Source: Arthrobacter echini
GTDB lineage: Bacteria; Actinomycetota; Actinomycetes; Actinomycetales; Micrococcaceae
Direction: 5' to 3'
DNA length: 64,000 bases
NCBI RefSeq assembly: GCF_004803505.1
Contig: NZ_SSWH01000001.1
Location: forward strand, 372,001-436,000
Under the pieces are notes generated by a model, which searched no databases, was not told the DNA's origin, and was given only the letters and a program-made list of their open reading frames with translations. The position numbers and the translations under genes were made by a program. Each line of letters begins with the position of its first letter. Within the stretch, counting starts at the first letter, position 1. Positions 1 through 9,167 of this stretch are shown here, in pieces.

Positions 1-1
1 T

Positions 2-328
2 CTCGCGGGCGGTGCCGGAGTCCTCGTGGGTCGGTTGACCCGTGGCGTGACGGGTAATCGTGACTCGCACAAGAGTTCCCGCTCGGAGCAGAGCGGAAGA
101 TCCCGATCGACGGCCGACGCCTCCCGGACGTCCGAGTACGCGGGATACACCGAGGTGGACTCCGAGGCATACAGTGGCACTCCCGCCACCGCCGGAGTCG
201 GCGGCACCATGCAGAACAGCTCGGTCGAGTCGAACCCCGCCTTCGTCGACCCCGCCGATGACTACCCGACCATCCCGCCGGGAACCCCGCCCGTGGGTAT
301 CCGCCCGAATGACGGAGGTCTGCGCTGA
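2..328 (+). CDS. C-terminal end of a membrane-associated hypothetical protein (5' truncated)
   Basis: The open frame enters from the left edge with no start inside the window. The first residues (LAGGAGVLVGRL) look like the end of a glycine-rich membrane helix. They are followed by a long polar Ser/Thr/Gly-rich, probably disordered tail ending in a proline-rich stretch. The stop overlaps the next start by one base (TGATG), so it is probably translated together with the holin-like protein. A GTG at 26 could open a 100-residue protein, but it would cut the hydrophobic segment, so I prefer a truncated gene. No family recognised. Confidence 0.6.
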   Translation, partial: LAGGAGVLVGRLTRGVTGNRDSHKSSRSEQSGRSRSTADASRTSEYAGYTEVDSEAYSGTPATAGVGGTMQNSSVESNPAFVDPADDYPTIPPGTPPVGIRPNDGGLR

Positions 329-771
329 TGACGGAGACAACCAGCGGTGCCCATCAGGCAACCGCTCCCTCGAGCAGCAGTGCGGACGGGGGGTCCGATC
401 GATCGCTCGGTGAACTGCTGAGCGAAGTGACGAAGGACCTCTCGACGCTCATGCAGCAGGAGGTCGCTCTGGCGAAGGCCGAGGCGACCGAATCGGCGAA
501 GAATGCAGGGAAGGGTGCCGGGATGTTCGCCGGCGCCGCCGTGGGCGGTCACTTCCTCCTCCTCTTCCTCTCCCTCGCGGCCATGTGGGGCCTCGGAGAA
601 CTCATGGCGCTGGGCTGGGCTGCCCTGATCGTCGCCGTGGTCTGGGGCATCATCGCTGCTGTGCTCGCACTCACGGGCCGGAAGGAAATGAAGAAGGTCA
701 AGGGTCTGCCGCAGACAGCGGAGACCGTCAAGGAAATCCCGCCGACACTGAAACCAGGTGAGACACGATGA
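328..771 (+). CDS. Phage-holin-like membrane protein (DUF1469 family)
   Basis: 147 residues. A polar N-terminus contains an amphipathic helix typical of the family (LGELLSEVTKDLSTLMQQEVALAKAE split by charged turns). Two membrane helices follow (about residues 70–92 and 95–115) and then a charged tail. This matches the actinobacterial phage holin family / DUF1469 proteins, which are chromosomal membrane proteins of unknown role despite the name. It overlaps its upstream neighbour by 1 base and the following DUF3618 gene by 4 bases (ATGA), so the three form one operon. That pairing is common in actinobacteria and suggests an envelope or stress role; this is inference. Confidence 0.8.
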   Translation: MTETTSGAHQATAPSSSSADGGSDRSLGELLSEVTKDLSTLMQQEVALAKAEATESAKNAGKGAGMFAGAAVGGHFLLLFLSLAAMWGLGELMALGWAALIVAVVWGIIAAVLALTGRKEMKKVKGLPQTAETVKEIPPTLKPGETR

Positions 772-1433
772 GCCAGTCCCCGGATGAGATCCGTGCAGAG
801 ATCGAACGTACCCGCCAGGAGCTCGGGGCGGATGTGGACGAGATGGCGGACAGGGTGAATCCCTCCAATATCGCGCACCGCCAGACCGAGAAGGTGAAGA
901 ACAGCTTCAGCAACGTGAAGGAGACCATCATGGGCAAGGCTGAGGACGTCAAGGACTCCGTGATCGGCAAGGCCGAGGACGTCAGGGACTCCGCGGCCGG
1001 CAAGGCCGAGGACGTCAAGGACTCGGTCAAGGACCGGGCCGGACAGACCAGGGACAGGATGAGTAGCGGACGCGCGAACTCCGCATCCACTTCCGACTCC
1101 GCCAAGGCCAAGACGGCCGGGAATCCCTTTGCCGCCGGCCTGATCGCCTTCGGTGCCGGTCTCCTCGTGGCCTCACTCATCCCGGCGAGCGAGAAGGAGC
1201 AGGAACTGGCCTCGCAGCTCAAGGACCAGGCAGCTCCGCTGAAGGACACACTGACCGATGCGGCCAAGCAGGTCGGGGAGGAAGTCAAGGAACCGGCCCA
1301 GGAAGCCGTCCAGTCCGTGAAGGAATCCGCCACCGAGTCGGCCAAGACCGTTAAGGACGAGGGACAGCAGGCCGCCGGCGACGTGAAGGGCAGCGCCCAG
1401 GAGTCGACCTCCCGCGTGCAGCAGAAGAGCTGA
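768..1433 (+). CDS. DUF3618 domain protein with 11-residue helical repeats
   Basis: 221 residues. The N-terminal 35 residues match the DUF3618 signature (PDEIRAEIERTRQEL…DVDEMADRVNP). Residues 55–87 carry three tandem 11-residue repeats of the form xGKAEDVKDSV, and further Lys/Glu/Ala-rich heptad-like helix follows. A single membrane helix spans about 121–138. The C-terminal ~80 residues are again charged, amphipathic and LEA/apolipoprotein-like. The start overlaps the holin-like gene (ATGA). Such proteins are thought to lie along the inner face of the membrane; function unknown. Composition is low-complexity but the reading frame is clearly coding. Confidence 0.82.
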   Translation: MSQSPDEIRAEIERTRQELGADVDEMADRVNPSNIAHRQTEKVKNSFSNVKETIMGKAEDVKDSVIGKAEDVRDSAAGKAEDVKDSVKDRAGQTRDRMSSGRANSASTSDSAKAKTAGNPFAAGLIAFGAGLLVASLIPASEKEQELASQLKDQAAPLKDTLTDAAKQVGEEVKEPAQEAVQSVKESATESAKTVKDEGQQAAGDVKGSAQESTSRVQQKS

Positions 1434-1596
1434 GCGCGTCCGTCCGCCCCGGCTTCGGCAGTGAATACTAAGCGTGCTTTCAATTCACTGCCGAGTATGC
1501 CTACTCTAGAGGCCGGTGGTTCTCAGGACTCGAGGTCCTCGCGGAATCAGAAACCGGCAGTTCCACACCCTGACAGATATTCAGAAGGAGAAGGAA

Positions 1597-2454
1597 ATGA
1601 TCAACCAGCAAAATATCGACACCCTGCTCAGCAACGGCGGCGACGTCCTCGGATCCGACGGGGACAAGATCGGTTCCGTCGGCCAGATCTACCTCGACGA
1701 TCAGACCGGAGACCCGAGCTGGGTCACCGCGAAGACCGGTCTCTTCGGTACCTCGGAGTCGTTCGTTCCCCTGCAGGGGGCGAATGTGGAGGGCAACGAC
1801 GTGCGTGTTCCCTACACCAAGGCTCAGGTCAAGGACGCCCCGCGGGTCGAGTCCGACGGCAACCTCAGCCCCGAGGAAGAAGACCGCCTGTACCGCCACT
1901 ACGAGATCGGTGGCGTCACGAGTGGTCGTACCGACACGACGGGAGTCGTCGACGACAACCGCACCGACAGGACGACCACGGGTCTTGTCGACAATGATCG
2001 CGACCGGACCACCGACACGGGTCGTGGAACCGTAGGTCGCGACACCTCGGGCCCCACGACCGACGATGCGATGACGCGCTCGGAGGAGCAGCTTCGCGTC
2101 GGCACCGAGCGTGCGGAGACCGGACGTGCACGTATGCGCAAGTACGTCGTCACCGAGAACGTCAGCACGACGGTGCCGGTGAGCCACGAGGAAGCCAGGG
2201 TCGTCCGGGAGCCCATCACCGACGCCAATCGCGGCGACGCAGTCGATGGTCCGGGGATCAGCGAGGAGGAGCACGAAGTCACGCTCCACGGCGAGCGCGC
2301 CGTCGCCGACAAGGAGACCGTTCCCGTGGAACGGGTCCGCCTCGACAAGGAGACCGTCACCACCAACGAGACGGTCAGTGACGATGTCCGCAAGGAGAAG
2401 ATCGAGGTCGACGGTGTCGACGAGACCCGTTCGGGCAAGAACGACAACCGCTAA
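1597..2454 (+). CDS. PRC-barrel and DUF2382 (YsnF/AvaK) domain stress protein
   Basis: 285 residues. The ATG at 1597 is preceded by a strong AGAAGGAG; the longer frame upstream has no ribosome site. Residues ~5–85 form a PRC-barrel (VLGSDGDKIGSVGQIYLDD, then GTSESFVPL). A Thr/Asp/Arg-rich linker follows. The C-terminal ~115 residues contain the paired DUF2382 repeats (RMRKYVVTENVSTTVPVSHEEARVV and ERAVADKETVPVERVRLDKETV). Family members are general-stress proteins of unknown biochemistry. It stands alone, 163 bases after the DUF3618 gene, and is followed by a clear terminator. Confidence 0.88.
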   Translation: MINQQNIDTLLSNGGDVLGSDGDKIGSVGQIYLDDQTGDPSWVTAKTGLFGTSESFVPLQGANVEGNDVRVPYTKAQVKDAPRVESDGNLSPEEEDRLYRHYEIGGVTSGRTDTTGVVDDNRTDRTTTGLVDNDRDRTTDTGRGTVGRDTSGPTTDDAMTRSEEQLRVGTERAETGRARMRKYVVTENVSTTVPVSHEEARVVREPITDANRGDAVDGPGISEEEHEVTLHGERAVADKETVPVERVRLDKETVTTNETVSDDVRKEKIEVDGVDETRSGKNDNR

Positions 2455-2470
2455 GTAGCCGCAGGACAGC

Positions 2471-2506
2471 GGAGGGCCCGGGGCGTTGCTCCGGGCCCTC
2501 CTTCAT
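2471..2506 (+). terminator. Rho-independent terminator after the PRC-barrel gene
   Basis: Perfect 11-bp stem GGAGGGCCCGG (2471–2481) / CCGGGCCCTCC (2491–2501) with a short GC-containing loop, followed by TTCATT. It lies 16 bases after the stop at 2454. Confidence 0.8.
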
Positions 2507-2671
2507 TGGCGGACCCCGGTCACGGAGTCCGATCGGCTCGTGCGCAGGCCCATCAGGGTGTCGTCGAGAACGGACGACCAACCGGACGCGTCCTTCCCCG
2601 GAACCGAGGGGCCATGCGGAAGACGCGCCGGGTGCGTGACGCATCACAAAGAGGTAAGGACACCGAACATC

Positions 2672-3094
2672 GTGCCGGAGTTGAATGATTGGTCGACCAG
2701 CCGCCTACTGACCACCGCGGCCCGCATCGTGGAGCACTCATGGAACGAAAAGCTCCTGAGCATCGGCGTCACGCATGCGGGACTCACCACACTGGTGGTC
2801 CTTGAGCGTGAGGGCACCGTGACCGGCGTACGGCTGGCGCAGCTCGTCCATGTGCAGGCCCAGACAGTGGGGCGGACGCTCGACCGGCTCGAGAAGCGAG
2901 GCTTCGTCACCCGCCTGCGGAACAGCGCTGACCGGCGGAGTCAACGCATCACCATCACCCCGGCCGGCAGGGAGGCCATCGAGCGCGCGAAGAACATCGA
3001 GCACGACCTCATGGCGGACGACGGCCTCGCCTCGCAGGAACTCCGCGATTCTCTTGCCACTGTCATCAACGAACTCGGACCGAAGAAGGACTAG
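2672..3094 (+). CDS. MarR-family transcriptional regulator (paralogue 1)
   Basis: About 140 residues. GTG at 2672 preceded by GAGGTAAGGA. It carries a winged helix with the MarR wing (NSADRRSQRITITPAGREAI) and a recognition helix region (VHVQAQTVGRTLDRLEKRGFV). It is strikingly similar along its whole length to the MarR protein at 18804–19244, including the N-terminal WSTSRLLTTAAR, so the two are paralogues. Ligand unknown. The gene stops convergently against dnaB, the two stop codons sharing the sequence CTAG, with no intergenic space. A start further upstream (2486) would run into the PRC-gene terminator and is rejected. Confidence 0.85.
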   Translation: MPELNDWSTSRLLTTAARIVEHSWNEKLLSIGVTHAGLTTLVVLEREGTVTGVRLAQLVHVQAQTVGRTLDRLEKRGFVTRLRNSADRRSQRITITPAGREAIERAKNIEHDLMADDGLASQELRDSLATVINELGPKKD

Positions 3095-4467
3095 TACCCG
3101 CCGGTGTCGGCCGCCATGTTGTTGAACCGGGAGTAATGCCCCTGGAAGCCGACGACGATCGTCTTGGTCGGTCCGTTGCGATGTTTGGCCACGATGACGT
3201 CGGCCTCGCCGGCCCGTGCGGACTCCTTGTCGTAGACGTCATCTCGGTGGAGCAGGATCACCATGTCGGCGTCCTGCTCGATCGAGCCGGACTCGCGGAG
3301 ATCCGAGACCTGCGGGCGCTTGTCCGTCCGCTGCTCGGAGCCACGATTGAGCTGCGAGAGTGCGACGACGGGCACGTCGAGTTCCTTGGCCAGCAGCTTC
3401 AGTGCCCGCGAGAACTCCGACACCTCCTGCTGACGGGACTCGACACGTTTGCCCGAGGACATCAGCTGCAGGTAGTCGAGGACGACGAGCTTCAGGTCGT
3501 GTCTCTGCTTGAGGCGCCTGCACTTGGCCCGGATCTCCATCAGTGACATGTTGGGGCTGTCGTCGATGAACAGTGGCGCGTCATTCATCCGACCCATCGT
3601 GGTTGCGATCTTGCCCCACTGCTCGTCCTTGATGGTTCCCTTGCGGAGATCCTGCAGGCCGATCGTGGCCTCCGCCGACAACAGCCGCATCGCGATCTCG
3701 TTCCGGCCCATCTCGAGCGAGAAGAAGACCGTTGCCAGATTGTGCTTGATGGCGGCGGAGCGTGCCCAGTCCAGCGCGAACGTCGACTTGCCCATGGCTG
3801 GTCGTGCCGCGACGACGATCATCTGTCCACCGTGCAGGCCCTGGGTCAGTTCGTCGAGCTCATAGAAGCCGGTGGGCACCCCCGTCATGCCCTCCCCGCG
3901 GTGGCCTGCGGACTCGATCTCGTCGACCGTGCCCTCGATGATGTCCTTCAGTGCTACGTAATCCTCGGCCGTGCGCCGCTCGGCAACGGCGTACACCTCC
4001 GCCTGCGCGGCGTTGACCAGATCGTCGACCTCGCCGTCGTTCGAGTAGCCGAGCTGCACGATCTTCGTTCCGGCGTCGACCAACCGGCGCAGGACCGCCC
4101 TCTCGCGTACGATCTCGGCGTAGAAGCCGGCGTTCGCCGCAGTGGGCACCGATTGGATGAGCGTGTGGAGATACGCCGGGCCGCCGATGCGGGAGATCTC
4201 CCCGCGCTTGGTCAGTTCGTCCGAGACCGTGACCGCGTCCGCGGGCTCTCCGCGCCCGTAGAGATCGATGATGGCCTCGTAGATGCTCTCGTGCGACGGG
4301 CGATAGAAATCGAGCCCCCTGAGGACCTCGACACAGTCGGCGATGGCGTCCTTCGACAGCATCATCCCGCCGAGCACCGATTGCTCCGCGACGAGATCCT
4401 GGGGCGGTGTGCGGGAGAACTCCGGGGACCGAGTGTCCGTTGCTGAGTCTGCAGATGCCAGGGACAC
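3091..4467 (-). CDS. dnaB: Replicative DNA helicase DnaB
   Basis: About 458 residues from a GTG at 4467 preceded by GAGAAAGG; an in-frame upstream ATG (4533) has no ribosome site and would add an atypical tail. N-terminal DnaB domain (TPPQDLVAEQSVLGGMML). RecA-like helicase domain with Walker A ARPAMGKST (around residues 221–229), Walker B LVVLDYLQLM and the QEVSEFSRALKLLAKELDVPV…SQLNRGSEQR motif. No intein, although many actinobacterial dnaB genes carry one. It lies downstream of rplI as usual, but behind a 550-base spacer with its own DnaA-box-like sites. The partner loader is probably DciA (58772–59305). Confidence 0.96.
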   Translation of the reverse strand: MSLASADSATDTRSPEFSRTPPQDLVAEQSVLGGMMLSKDAIADCVEVLRGLDFYRPSHESIYEAIIDLYGRGEPADAVTVSDELTKRGEISRIGGPAYLHTLIQSVPTAANAGFYAEIVRERAVLRRLVDAGTKIVQLGYSNDGEVDDLVNAAQAEVYAVAERRTAEDYVALKDIIEGTVDEIESAGHRGEGMTGVPTGFYELDELTQGLHGGQMIVVAARPAMGKSTFALDWARSAAIKHNLATVFFSLEMGRNEIAMRLLSAEATIGLQDLRKGTIKDEQWGKIATTMGRMNDAPLFIDDSPNMSLMEIRAKCRRLKQRHDLKLVVLDYLQLMSSGKRVESRQQEVSEFSRALKLLAKELDVPVVALSQLNRGSEQRTDKRPQVSDLRESGSIEQDADMVILLHRDDVYDKESARAGEADVIVAKHRNGPTKTIVVGFQGHYSRFNNMAADTGGY

Positions 4468-4958
4468 TGAAGGGCCTTTCTCGTGCTGGGGGTGACGGTA
4501 TTGCTGGGACTGTGTGCTGCGGACGGTATCCACCGGGATGACTGCCCCACGGGCTTGTTTCCGATGGACCCGGTCCTATCACCCCTCACCCTCACTATCG
4601 GGAGTCTTCGGCAACCGTAGACCCTCCTGGGGATGGACCGAAACGCTGGACCAACAGGGGGTGTGGGTAAGTGTGAATAAGCTGTGGATTCTGCGGCGTG
4701 TCTTGTGCACAGGATGGGGACAAGCCTGTGGACAATAAATACTTTTGCTTGTGGAATACGGTCTGACATGGGGAAACTTCATGCAGGCCCTGTGGAGGAA
4801 GAATACTGCAGTGCTGCTCCCGTCCACAGAGACACTGTTGACAACCGCGCTGGAGCGGTAGTGGATCCACTGGACCGACCGACGGCACGACCCGCGACAC
4901 CGCACCGCTTCCTACAACCCCGCCGTGTCTCGCCGGGAGGATCCTCCTGCAGATCGAA
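4468..4958. promoter_or_regulatory. dnaB upstream region with DnaA-box-like sites
   Basis: Non-coding spacer between rplI and dnaB. On the strand opposite to that shown it contains TTATTCACA (4672–4680), which fits the general DnaA box TTATNCACA, and TTGTCCACA (4727–4735), the box form common in actinobacteria. Weaker matches are GAATCCACA (4683–4691) and several CTGTGG motifs nearby. An AT-rich tract (ATAAATACTTTTG) follows directly at 4734–4746. No credible gene seen. The likely role is the dnaB promoter with possible control by DnaA; inference. Confidence 0.5.
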
Positions 4959-4996
4959 CCACGGGAAGCCCCCACTTCCGTGAGGGCTTCCCGTGG
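4959..4996 (-). terminator. Terminator of the rpsF–ssb–rpsR–rplI operon
   Basis: Perfect 13-bp inverted repeat CCACGGGAAGCCC (4959–4971) / GGGCTTCCCGTGG (4984–4996) with a 12-base loop, 28 bases beyond the rplI stop. The following U-tract is weak. Confidence 0.7.
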
Positions 4997-5024
4997 TCGG
5001 TTGCGGCCAGCAGGCCGCGGCGTA

Positions 5025-5474
5025 CTAGCTCGCGACGACGTCCAGGTCGATCACTGCGGCTACGTCCTCGTGGAGACGGACGTTGGCCTGGTATGAGCCG
5101 ACGGACTTGATGTGTGCCGGCAGTTCGACCTTGCGCTTGTCGATCGTGCCCAGTCCGGCGGCCTCGACCGCCTTGGCGACGTCGTCCGCCTTGACCGTGC
5201 CGAACAGGCGGCCGGAGCCACCTGCCTTGACGGACAGAGTGACGGGCTTGGCCGAGAGTGCCGCGGCCTGCCGCTGGGCGTCCTCGAGGGAGGCGTGCTC
5301 GCGGGCCGACCGTGCTGCCTTGATCGATTCGACCTGCTTCTCGCCGCCCTTGCTCCACGTGAGGGCGAAGCCACGGGGCAGCAGATAGTTACGCGCGTAA
5401 CCGTTCTTCACCTCGACGACATCGCCCGCGGCACCGAGCCCGGTGATTTCCTGGGTCAGAATGAGTTTTGACAT
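5025..5474 (-). CDS. rplI: 50S ribosomal protein L9
   Basis: 149 residues, normal length. N-terminal rRNA-binding domain with [34 protein letters not shown], then the long connecting helix ([18 protein letters not shown]) and a C-terminal domain with [16 protein letters not shown]. Last gene of the rpsF–ssb–rpsR–rplI operon; 15 bases after rpsR and followed by a hairpin terminator. Confidence 0.98.
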   Translation of the reverse strand: MSKLILTQEITGLGAAGDVVEVKNGYARNYLLPRGFALTWSKGGEKQVESIKAARSAREHASLEDAQRQAAALSAKPVTLSVKAGGSGRLFGTVKADDVAKAVEAAGLGTIDKRKVELPAHIKSVGSYQANVRLHEDVAAVIDLDVVAS

Positions 5475-5489
5475 GGTGTGTCCCTTTCC

Positions 5490-5729
5490 CTAGCCGCGGC
5501 CGGCGCCGGAGTACGGCAGGAGCGCGACCTCGCGGGCGTTCTTGATTGCCTGGGCGATCTTGCGCTGCTCCTGTACGGTCACGCCCGTGACACGACGAGC
5601 ACGGATCTTTCCGCGATCGGAGATGAACTTGCGCAGCAGTGCTACGTCCTTGTAGTCGATGACGGTGACGTCAGCGGCCTTCAGGGGGTTGGACTTTGGT
5701 TTGGGCTTACGGAGTTCAGCCTTGGCCAT
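5490..5729 (-). CDS. rpsR: 30S ribosomal protein S18, cysteine-free form
   Basis: 79 residues. The conserved core [26 protein letters not shown]…[21 protein letters not shown] identifies S18. There is no cysteine anywhere, so this is a zinc-independent (C–) form, unlike the zinc-binding S18 found in the same operon in mycobacteria. It lies between ssb and rplI and partners S6 on the small-subunit platform. Confidence 0.97.
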   Translation of the reverse strand: MAKAELRKPKPKSNPLKAADVTVIDYKDVALLRKFISDRGKIRARRVTGVTVQEQRKIAQAIKNAREVALLPYSGAGRG

Positions 5730-5834
5730 CGTGGTGCTCCTTCGTGTGGTGGAGCCCGCAGAACGATTCTGCGGGATGGGAAGTGCCAGTCACTCGTGTG
5801 ACTGCGGCAGAGGTTCCGGGATCGGAACCCTTGC

Positions 5835-6395
5835 CTAGAAGGGCGGCTCGGAATCGGGGCCGTTACCCCAACCCTGCGAGTTGCCGCCCGAGTTTCCACC
5901 GGCGGGAGCGCCCCAAGGGTCGTCCGCCGGTTGCTGGGCCTGCTGTCCGCCGCCCCAGCCGGAACCGGATTGAGCATTCGATCCTCCACCGGAGTTGCCA
6001 CCGAAGCCCCCGCTGTTCCCGCCGCCTGAGCGCTGGGCACGGGTCACCTTGGCGGACGCGTAGCGCAGTGACGGGCCGATCTCGTCGACCTCGAGCTCCA
6101 TGACGGTACGCTTCTCGCCCTCCTTGGTGTCGAACGAACGCGACTTCAGCCGGCCCTGGGCGACCACACGGGTTCCCTTGGTGAGGGTCTCGGCGACGTT
6201 CTCCGCAGCCTCACGCCACACCGAGGCCCGGAGGAACAGCGTTTCGCCGTCCTTCCAGTCACTGGTCTGGCGATCGAAGGTGCGGGGAGTGGACGCGATG
6301 GTGAAGTTCGCCACCGCCGATCCCGACGGCGTGAAACGCAGTTCGGGATCGTTGGTGAGATTGCCGACCACCGTGATGACTGTCTCGCCTGCCAT
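5835..6395 (-). CDS. ssb: Single-stranded DNA-binding protein
   Basis: 186 residues. The OB-fold (about 1–110) starts [24 protein letters not shown] Gly/Asn/Gln/Trp-rich flexible linker follows, and the protein ends in the acidic tip DSEPPF that docks partner proteins. Encoded between rpsF and rpsR as in most bacteria. Acts in replication, repair and recombination. Confidence 0.97.
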   Translation of the reverse strand: MAGETVITVVGNLTNDPELRFTPSGSAVANFTIASTPRTFDRQTSDWKDGETLFLRASVWREAAENVAETLTKGTRVVAQGRLKSRSFDTKEGEKRTVMELEVDEIGPSLRYASAKVTRAQRSGGGNSGGFGGNSGGGSNAQSGSGWGGGQQAQQPADDPWGAPAGGNSGGNSQGWGNGPDSEPPF

Positions 6396-6455
6396 GGTGC
6401 CTCCTGGGGTGACGTCCCGCCGGGGCGGGGTGGATGGTGAAAGAGTCCGCCGGAA

Positions 6456-6761
6456 CTACTCGGCGGAGACCTTCTGCTCCTCGGGGCGGATGATCTTGGT
6501 CCGCATGATCGTCTCGTTCAAGCCCAGCTGGCGGTCCAGCTCGGCAGCCACGGCCGGAGTTGCCGTGAAGTTCACGACGGCGTAGATGCCCTCGGTCTTC
6601 TTCTGGATCTCGTAGGCGAGGCGCCTGCGACCCCAGATGTCCACCTTGTCCACCGTGCCTCCGCCATTGCGGACCACGTTGAGGAACTTCTCGAGTGTCG
6701 GGTCGATCGAACGTTCCTCGACATCGGGGTCGATGATGACCATCAATTCATATGCACGCAT
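6456..6761 (-). CDS. rpsF: 30S ribosomal protein S6
   Basis: 101 residues, starting [19 protein letters not shown] at ATG 6761 behind a strong GAAGGAGGTGG. The in-frame extension upstream to 7013 is spurious. It contains the family core ([30 protein letters not shown]). First gene of the rpsF–ssb–rpsR–rplI operon; partners S18 in the ribosome. Confidence 0.97.
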   Translation of the reverse strand: MRAYELMVIIDPDVEERSIDPTLEKFLNVVRNGGGTVDKVDIWGRRRLAYEIQKKTEGIYAVVNFTATPAVAAELDRQLGLNETIMRTKIIRPEEQKVSAE

Positions 6762-6939
6762 GTGTGAACCCACCTCCTTCGGGCTGAGCGGTCGCGGTCC
6801 TTCCGCAACAGGAGGTTCTCTAGCGTTGGTCCGGCCGCCGCCTTCGGCGGGTACCGCAGGCACGGCGTTACACGGACTTGTCAATGATACCGGACCGATG
6901 TCCGGGCCCGAACTTGGCGTCGGCCCTGTGGATACTGGG

Positions 6940-8223
6940 CTACTGCATGCCGCGGAAGAAGCCCGAGGTGACTTTCGCAAGGTACCCGGGGTCGTCCACA
7001 CCGCACAGTTCACGGGCGGAGTGCATCGACAGCAGCGGGATTCCGACGTCGACGGTCCGGATGCCCAGCCGGGTCGCCGTCAGCGGACCGATGGTGGAAC
7101 CGCACGGCACGGCATTGTTGGAGACGAACTCCTGGTAGGGCACCTCGGCCTCCCGGCACAGGCCCGCCCAGAACGCGGCACCCGGGGCATCCGTGGTGTA
7201 CCGCTGGTTCGCGTTGATCTTCAGCAGCGGCCCACCGTTGAGCACCGGCAGATTCACCGGATCGTGACGCTCCGCGTAATTGGGGTGGACGGCGTGCCCG
7301 GCATCGGCCGAGACACAGAACGACGACGCCAGCGCCCGGAGCCGCTCCTCCTCCCCGGCGCCGAGACCGAGCGAGATGCGCCGGAGCATGTCCTCGAGCA
7401 ACGGTCCGCTGGCTCCCGAGCGCGAGGCGCTGCCGACTTCCTCGTGGTCGAAGGCCGCGAGGACGGCGATCGGTCCGCCCGGGGACCTCGCCGCGGCAGT
7501 CTCGATGAGCGCGGTGAGCCCGGCGTGGACCGAGGAGAGATTGTCGAGTCGTCCCGAGGCGAAGAATCGACCGTCGGCGCCGAAGACGCGCGGTTCCTGG
7601 GTGTCGGCGACGACGACGTCGAACCCGCCCACCTGGTCCGGTTCCACCCCGGTAGCTGCTGCGAGCAGCCCGACCAGATCCGCTCCCGAGGGATCGCCCA
7701 GTCCCCACACCGGGTTCATGTGACGCTGCTTGTCGAGGGCGAGGCCCTCGTTCACGGCACGGTCGAGGTGGATGGCCAGTTGCGGGAAGCGCAGCAGCGG
7801 CCCTGTGGCGACGAGGTGTTCACTGCCGCCCTGCAGGGTCAGGCGTCCGGCGAGCGCGAGCTCGCGGTCCAGCCAGGAGTTCAGCAGCGGCCCTCCGTAG
7901 ACCTCCACACCTGCCTGCAGCCAGCCGAATCTGCCGGTGGTGGGCTTCGGCTTGAGCTTGAACGACGGCGAGTCGGTGTGGGCACCGAGGATGTGGAACG
8001 CCGTCGTCGGCTCCGCGTCCGGGGGAACCACCCAGGCGACGATGGCACCGTCGCGGATGACGAAGTAGTTGCCCGTCCCGCCCTGCCAGGCGTCCCGTTC
8101 CTCCAGCTGCACGAATCCCCGCTCCGCGAGCCGCCGTCCGGCCTCTGCTGCGGCGTGGTAGCTCGATGGCGCTGCGGAGACATAGGCGCCGAGGTCCTGG
8201 ATATGGGCTGGAGTGGGGCTCAT
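6940..8223 (-). CDS. M18-family aminopeptidase
   Basis: 427 residues from ATG 8223 ([23 protein letters not shown]); a TTG at 8235 is an alternative. Di-zinc metallopeptidase of the M18 (aspartyl aminopeptidase, PepC/ApeB-like) family. Metal and catalytic motifs are visible: [28 protein letters not shown] and [14 protein letters not shown]. Removes N-terminal, usually acidic, residues from peptides in the cytosol. The family forms large tetrahedral dodecamers. It stands alone downstream of nothing obvious, divergent from the TasA-like gene. Confidence 0.92.
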   Translation of the reverse strand: MSPTPAHIQDLGAYVSAAPSSYHAAAEAGRRLAERGFVQLEERDAWQGGTGNYFVIRDGAIVAWVVPPDAEPTTAFHILGAHTDSPSFKLKPKPTTGRFGWLQAGVEVYGGPLLNSWLDRELALAGRLTLQGGSEHLVATGPLLRFPQLAIHLDRAVNEGLALDKQRHMNPVWGLGDPSGADLVGLLAAATGVEPDQVGGFDVVVADTQEPRVFGADGRFFASGRLDNLSSVHAGLTALIETAAARSPGGPIAVLAAFDHEEVGSASRSGASGPLLEDMLRRISLGLGAGEEERLRALASSFCVSADAGHAVHPNYAERHDPVNLPVLNGGPLLKINANQRYTTDAPGAAFWAGLCREAEVPYQEFVSNNAVPCGSTIGPLTATRLGIRTVDVGIPLLSMHSARELCGVDDPGYLAKVTSGFFRGMQ

Positions 8224-8456
8224 CCTCCGATTCAATCAGATGCCCGGCGCGCCCACCGGCCCCGTGCCGCCGCTCTCCTTCGCTCCGCCTTCAGCTGTTC
8301 TTCGGTTTCGGCGCGGTCTTCGCTGTTCCTTCGCGCAGGATTCGCAGGTACGGCAGGGCACGATTTAGCTTCGGTGGCCATATTTGGTGTCAGCAGCACC
8401 GGGTCCCGCTGGGGGAACCGGGCCCCACCGATCGATCCACACGAAAAGGTCTCACC

Positions 8457-9092
8457 ATGGCACGCACGCCCCGCATCTCGATGAAGTCCACCTCCGGCAA
8501 GGTCCTCGCGTCCGTCGCGCTGCTCGGCGTCGCGGCATCCGTTGCCGGCCTCGGCACGTACGGTTCGTTCACCTCCACCACCTCCGCGAGCGAGACCGTC
8601 AGCTCCGGCACGGTCGATATCCAGCTCGGCGCGGCGGGAACGGCAGCCAACCGCCTCACCGTCGGGGCCAGCAATATCGTCCCGGGTGACAGCGTGCAGC
8701 GGGTGGCGACCATCACCAACACCGGCAGCCAGGGCTTCGGTGGCGTCACGCTGAGCACCACGCCGGTGAACACCCCCTCGAAGCTCACCACCGACGCCGT
8801 CAACGGTCTCCAGCTCACCGTCGACGCCTGCAGTGTCCCCTGGACCGAAGCCGGCACCGCGGCTGCGTACACCTACACGTGTTCCGGGACCGTCACCACC
8901 GTCCTGCCGAGCCGCGCGATCATCGGCACCGACGTCGCGTTGGCCAACCTCGCTTCCTTCGCCCCGGCGAAGTCCGACTACCTGCGCTTCACGGCAGCTC
9001 TCCCGATGGCCGCGGACAACAGCTTCCAGGGGCTCACGAGCACCGTGAACTTCGCCTTCACCGCCACGCAGCGCGCGGCCACCAGCCGCTAG
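8457..9092 (+). CDS. TasA/CalY-like secreted protein with SipW-type signal peptide
   Basis: 211 residues from ATG 8457, preceded by AAAAGG. A Lys/Ser-rich N-region and hydrophobic segment VLASVALLGVAASVAGL lead into GTYGSFTSTTSASETVSSG, the pattern of SipW-dependent signal peptides and camelysin/TasA-like proteins. The rest is a β-rich, Thr/Ser/Val-rich domain containing NIVPGDSVQRVATITNTGSQ, typical of this group. In Bacillus, TasA forms matrix fibres after cleavage by SipW. The only SipW-type peptidase seen in the window is ~18 kb away (26755). Surface or fibre role is inference. Confidence 0.78.
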   Translation: MARTPRISMKSTSGKVLASVALLGVAASVAGLGTYGSFTSTTSASETVSSGTVDIQLGAAGTAANRLTVGASNIVPGDSVQRVATITNTGSQGFGGVTLSTTPVNTPSKLTTDAVNGLQLTVDACSVPWTEAGTAAAYTYTCSGTVTTVLPSRAIIGTDVALANLASFAPAKSDYLRFTAALPMAADNSFQGLTSTVNFAFTATQRAATSR

Positions 9093-9167
9093 TACCGGAT
9101 CCGGTGCCCGACTCGCCGGGCGCCGGATCACCCTGTCCATCCGAGCGACCACCGAGGGAATCCGATC

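Noticed and set aside
3091-4467. Intein in dnaB, frequent in actinobacteria
   Set aside because: The helicase motifs are contiguous and the protein has normal length.
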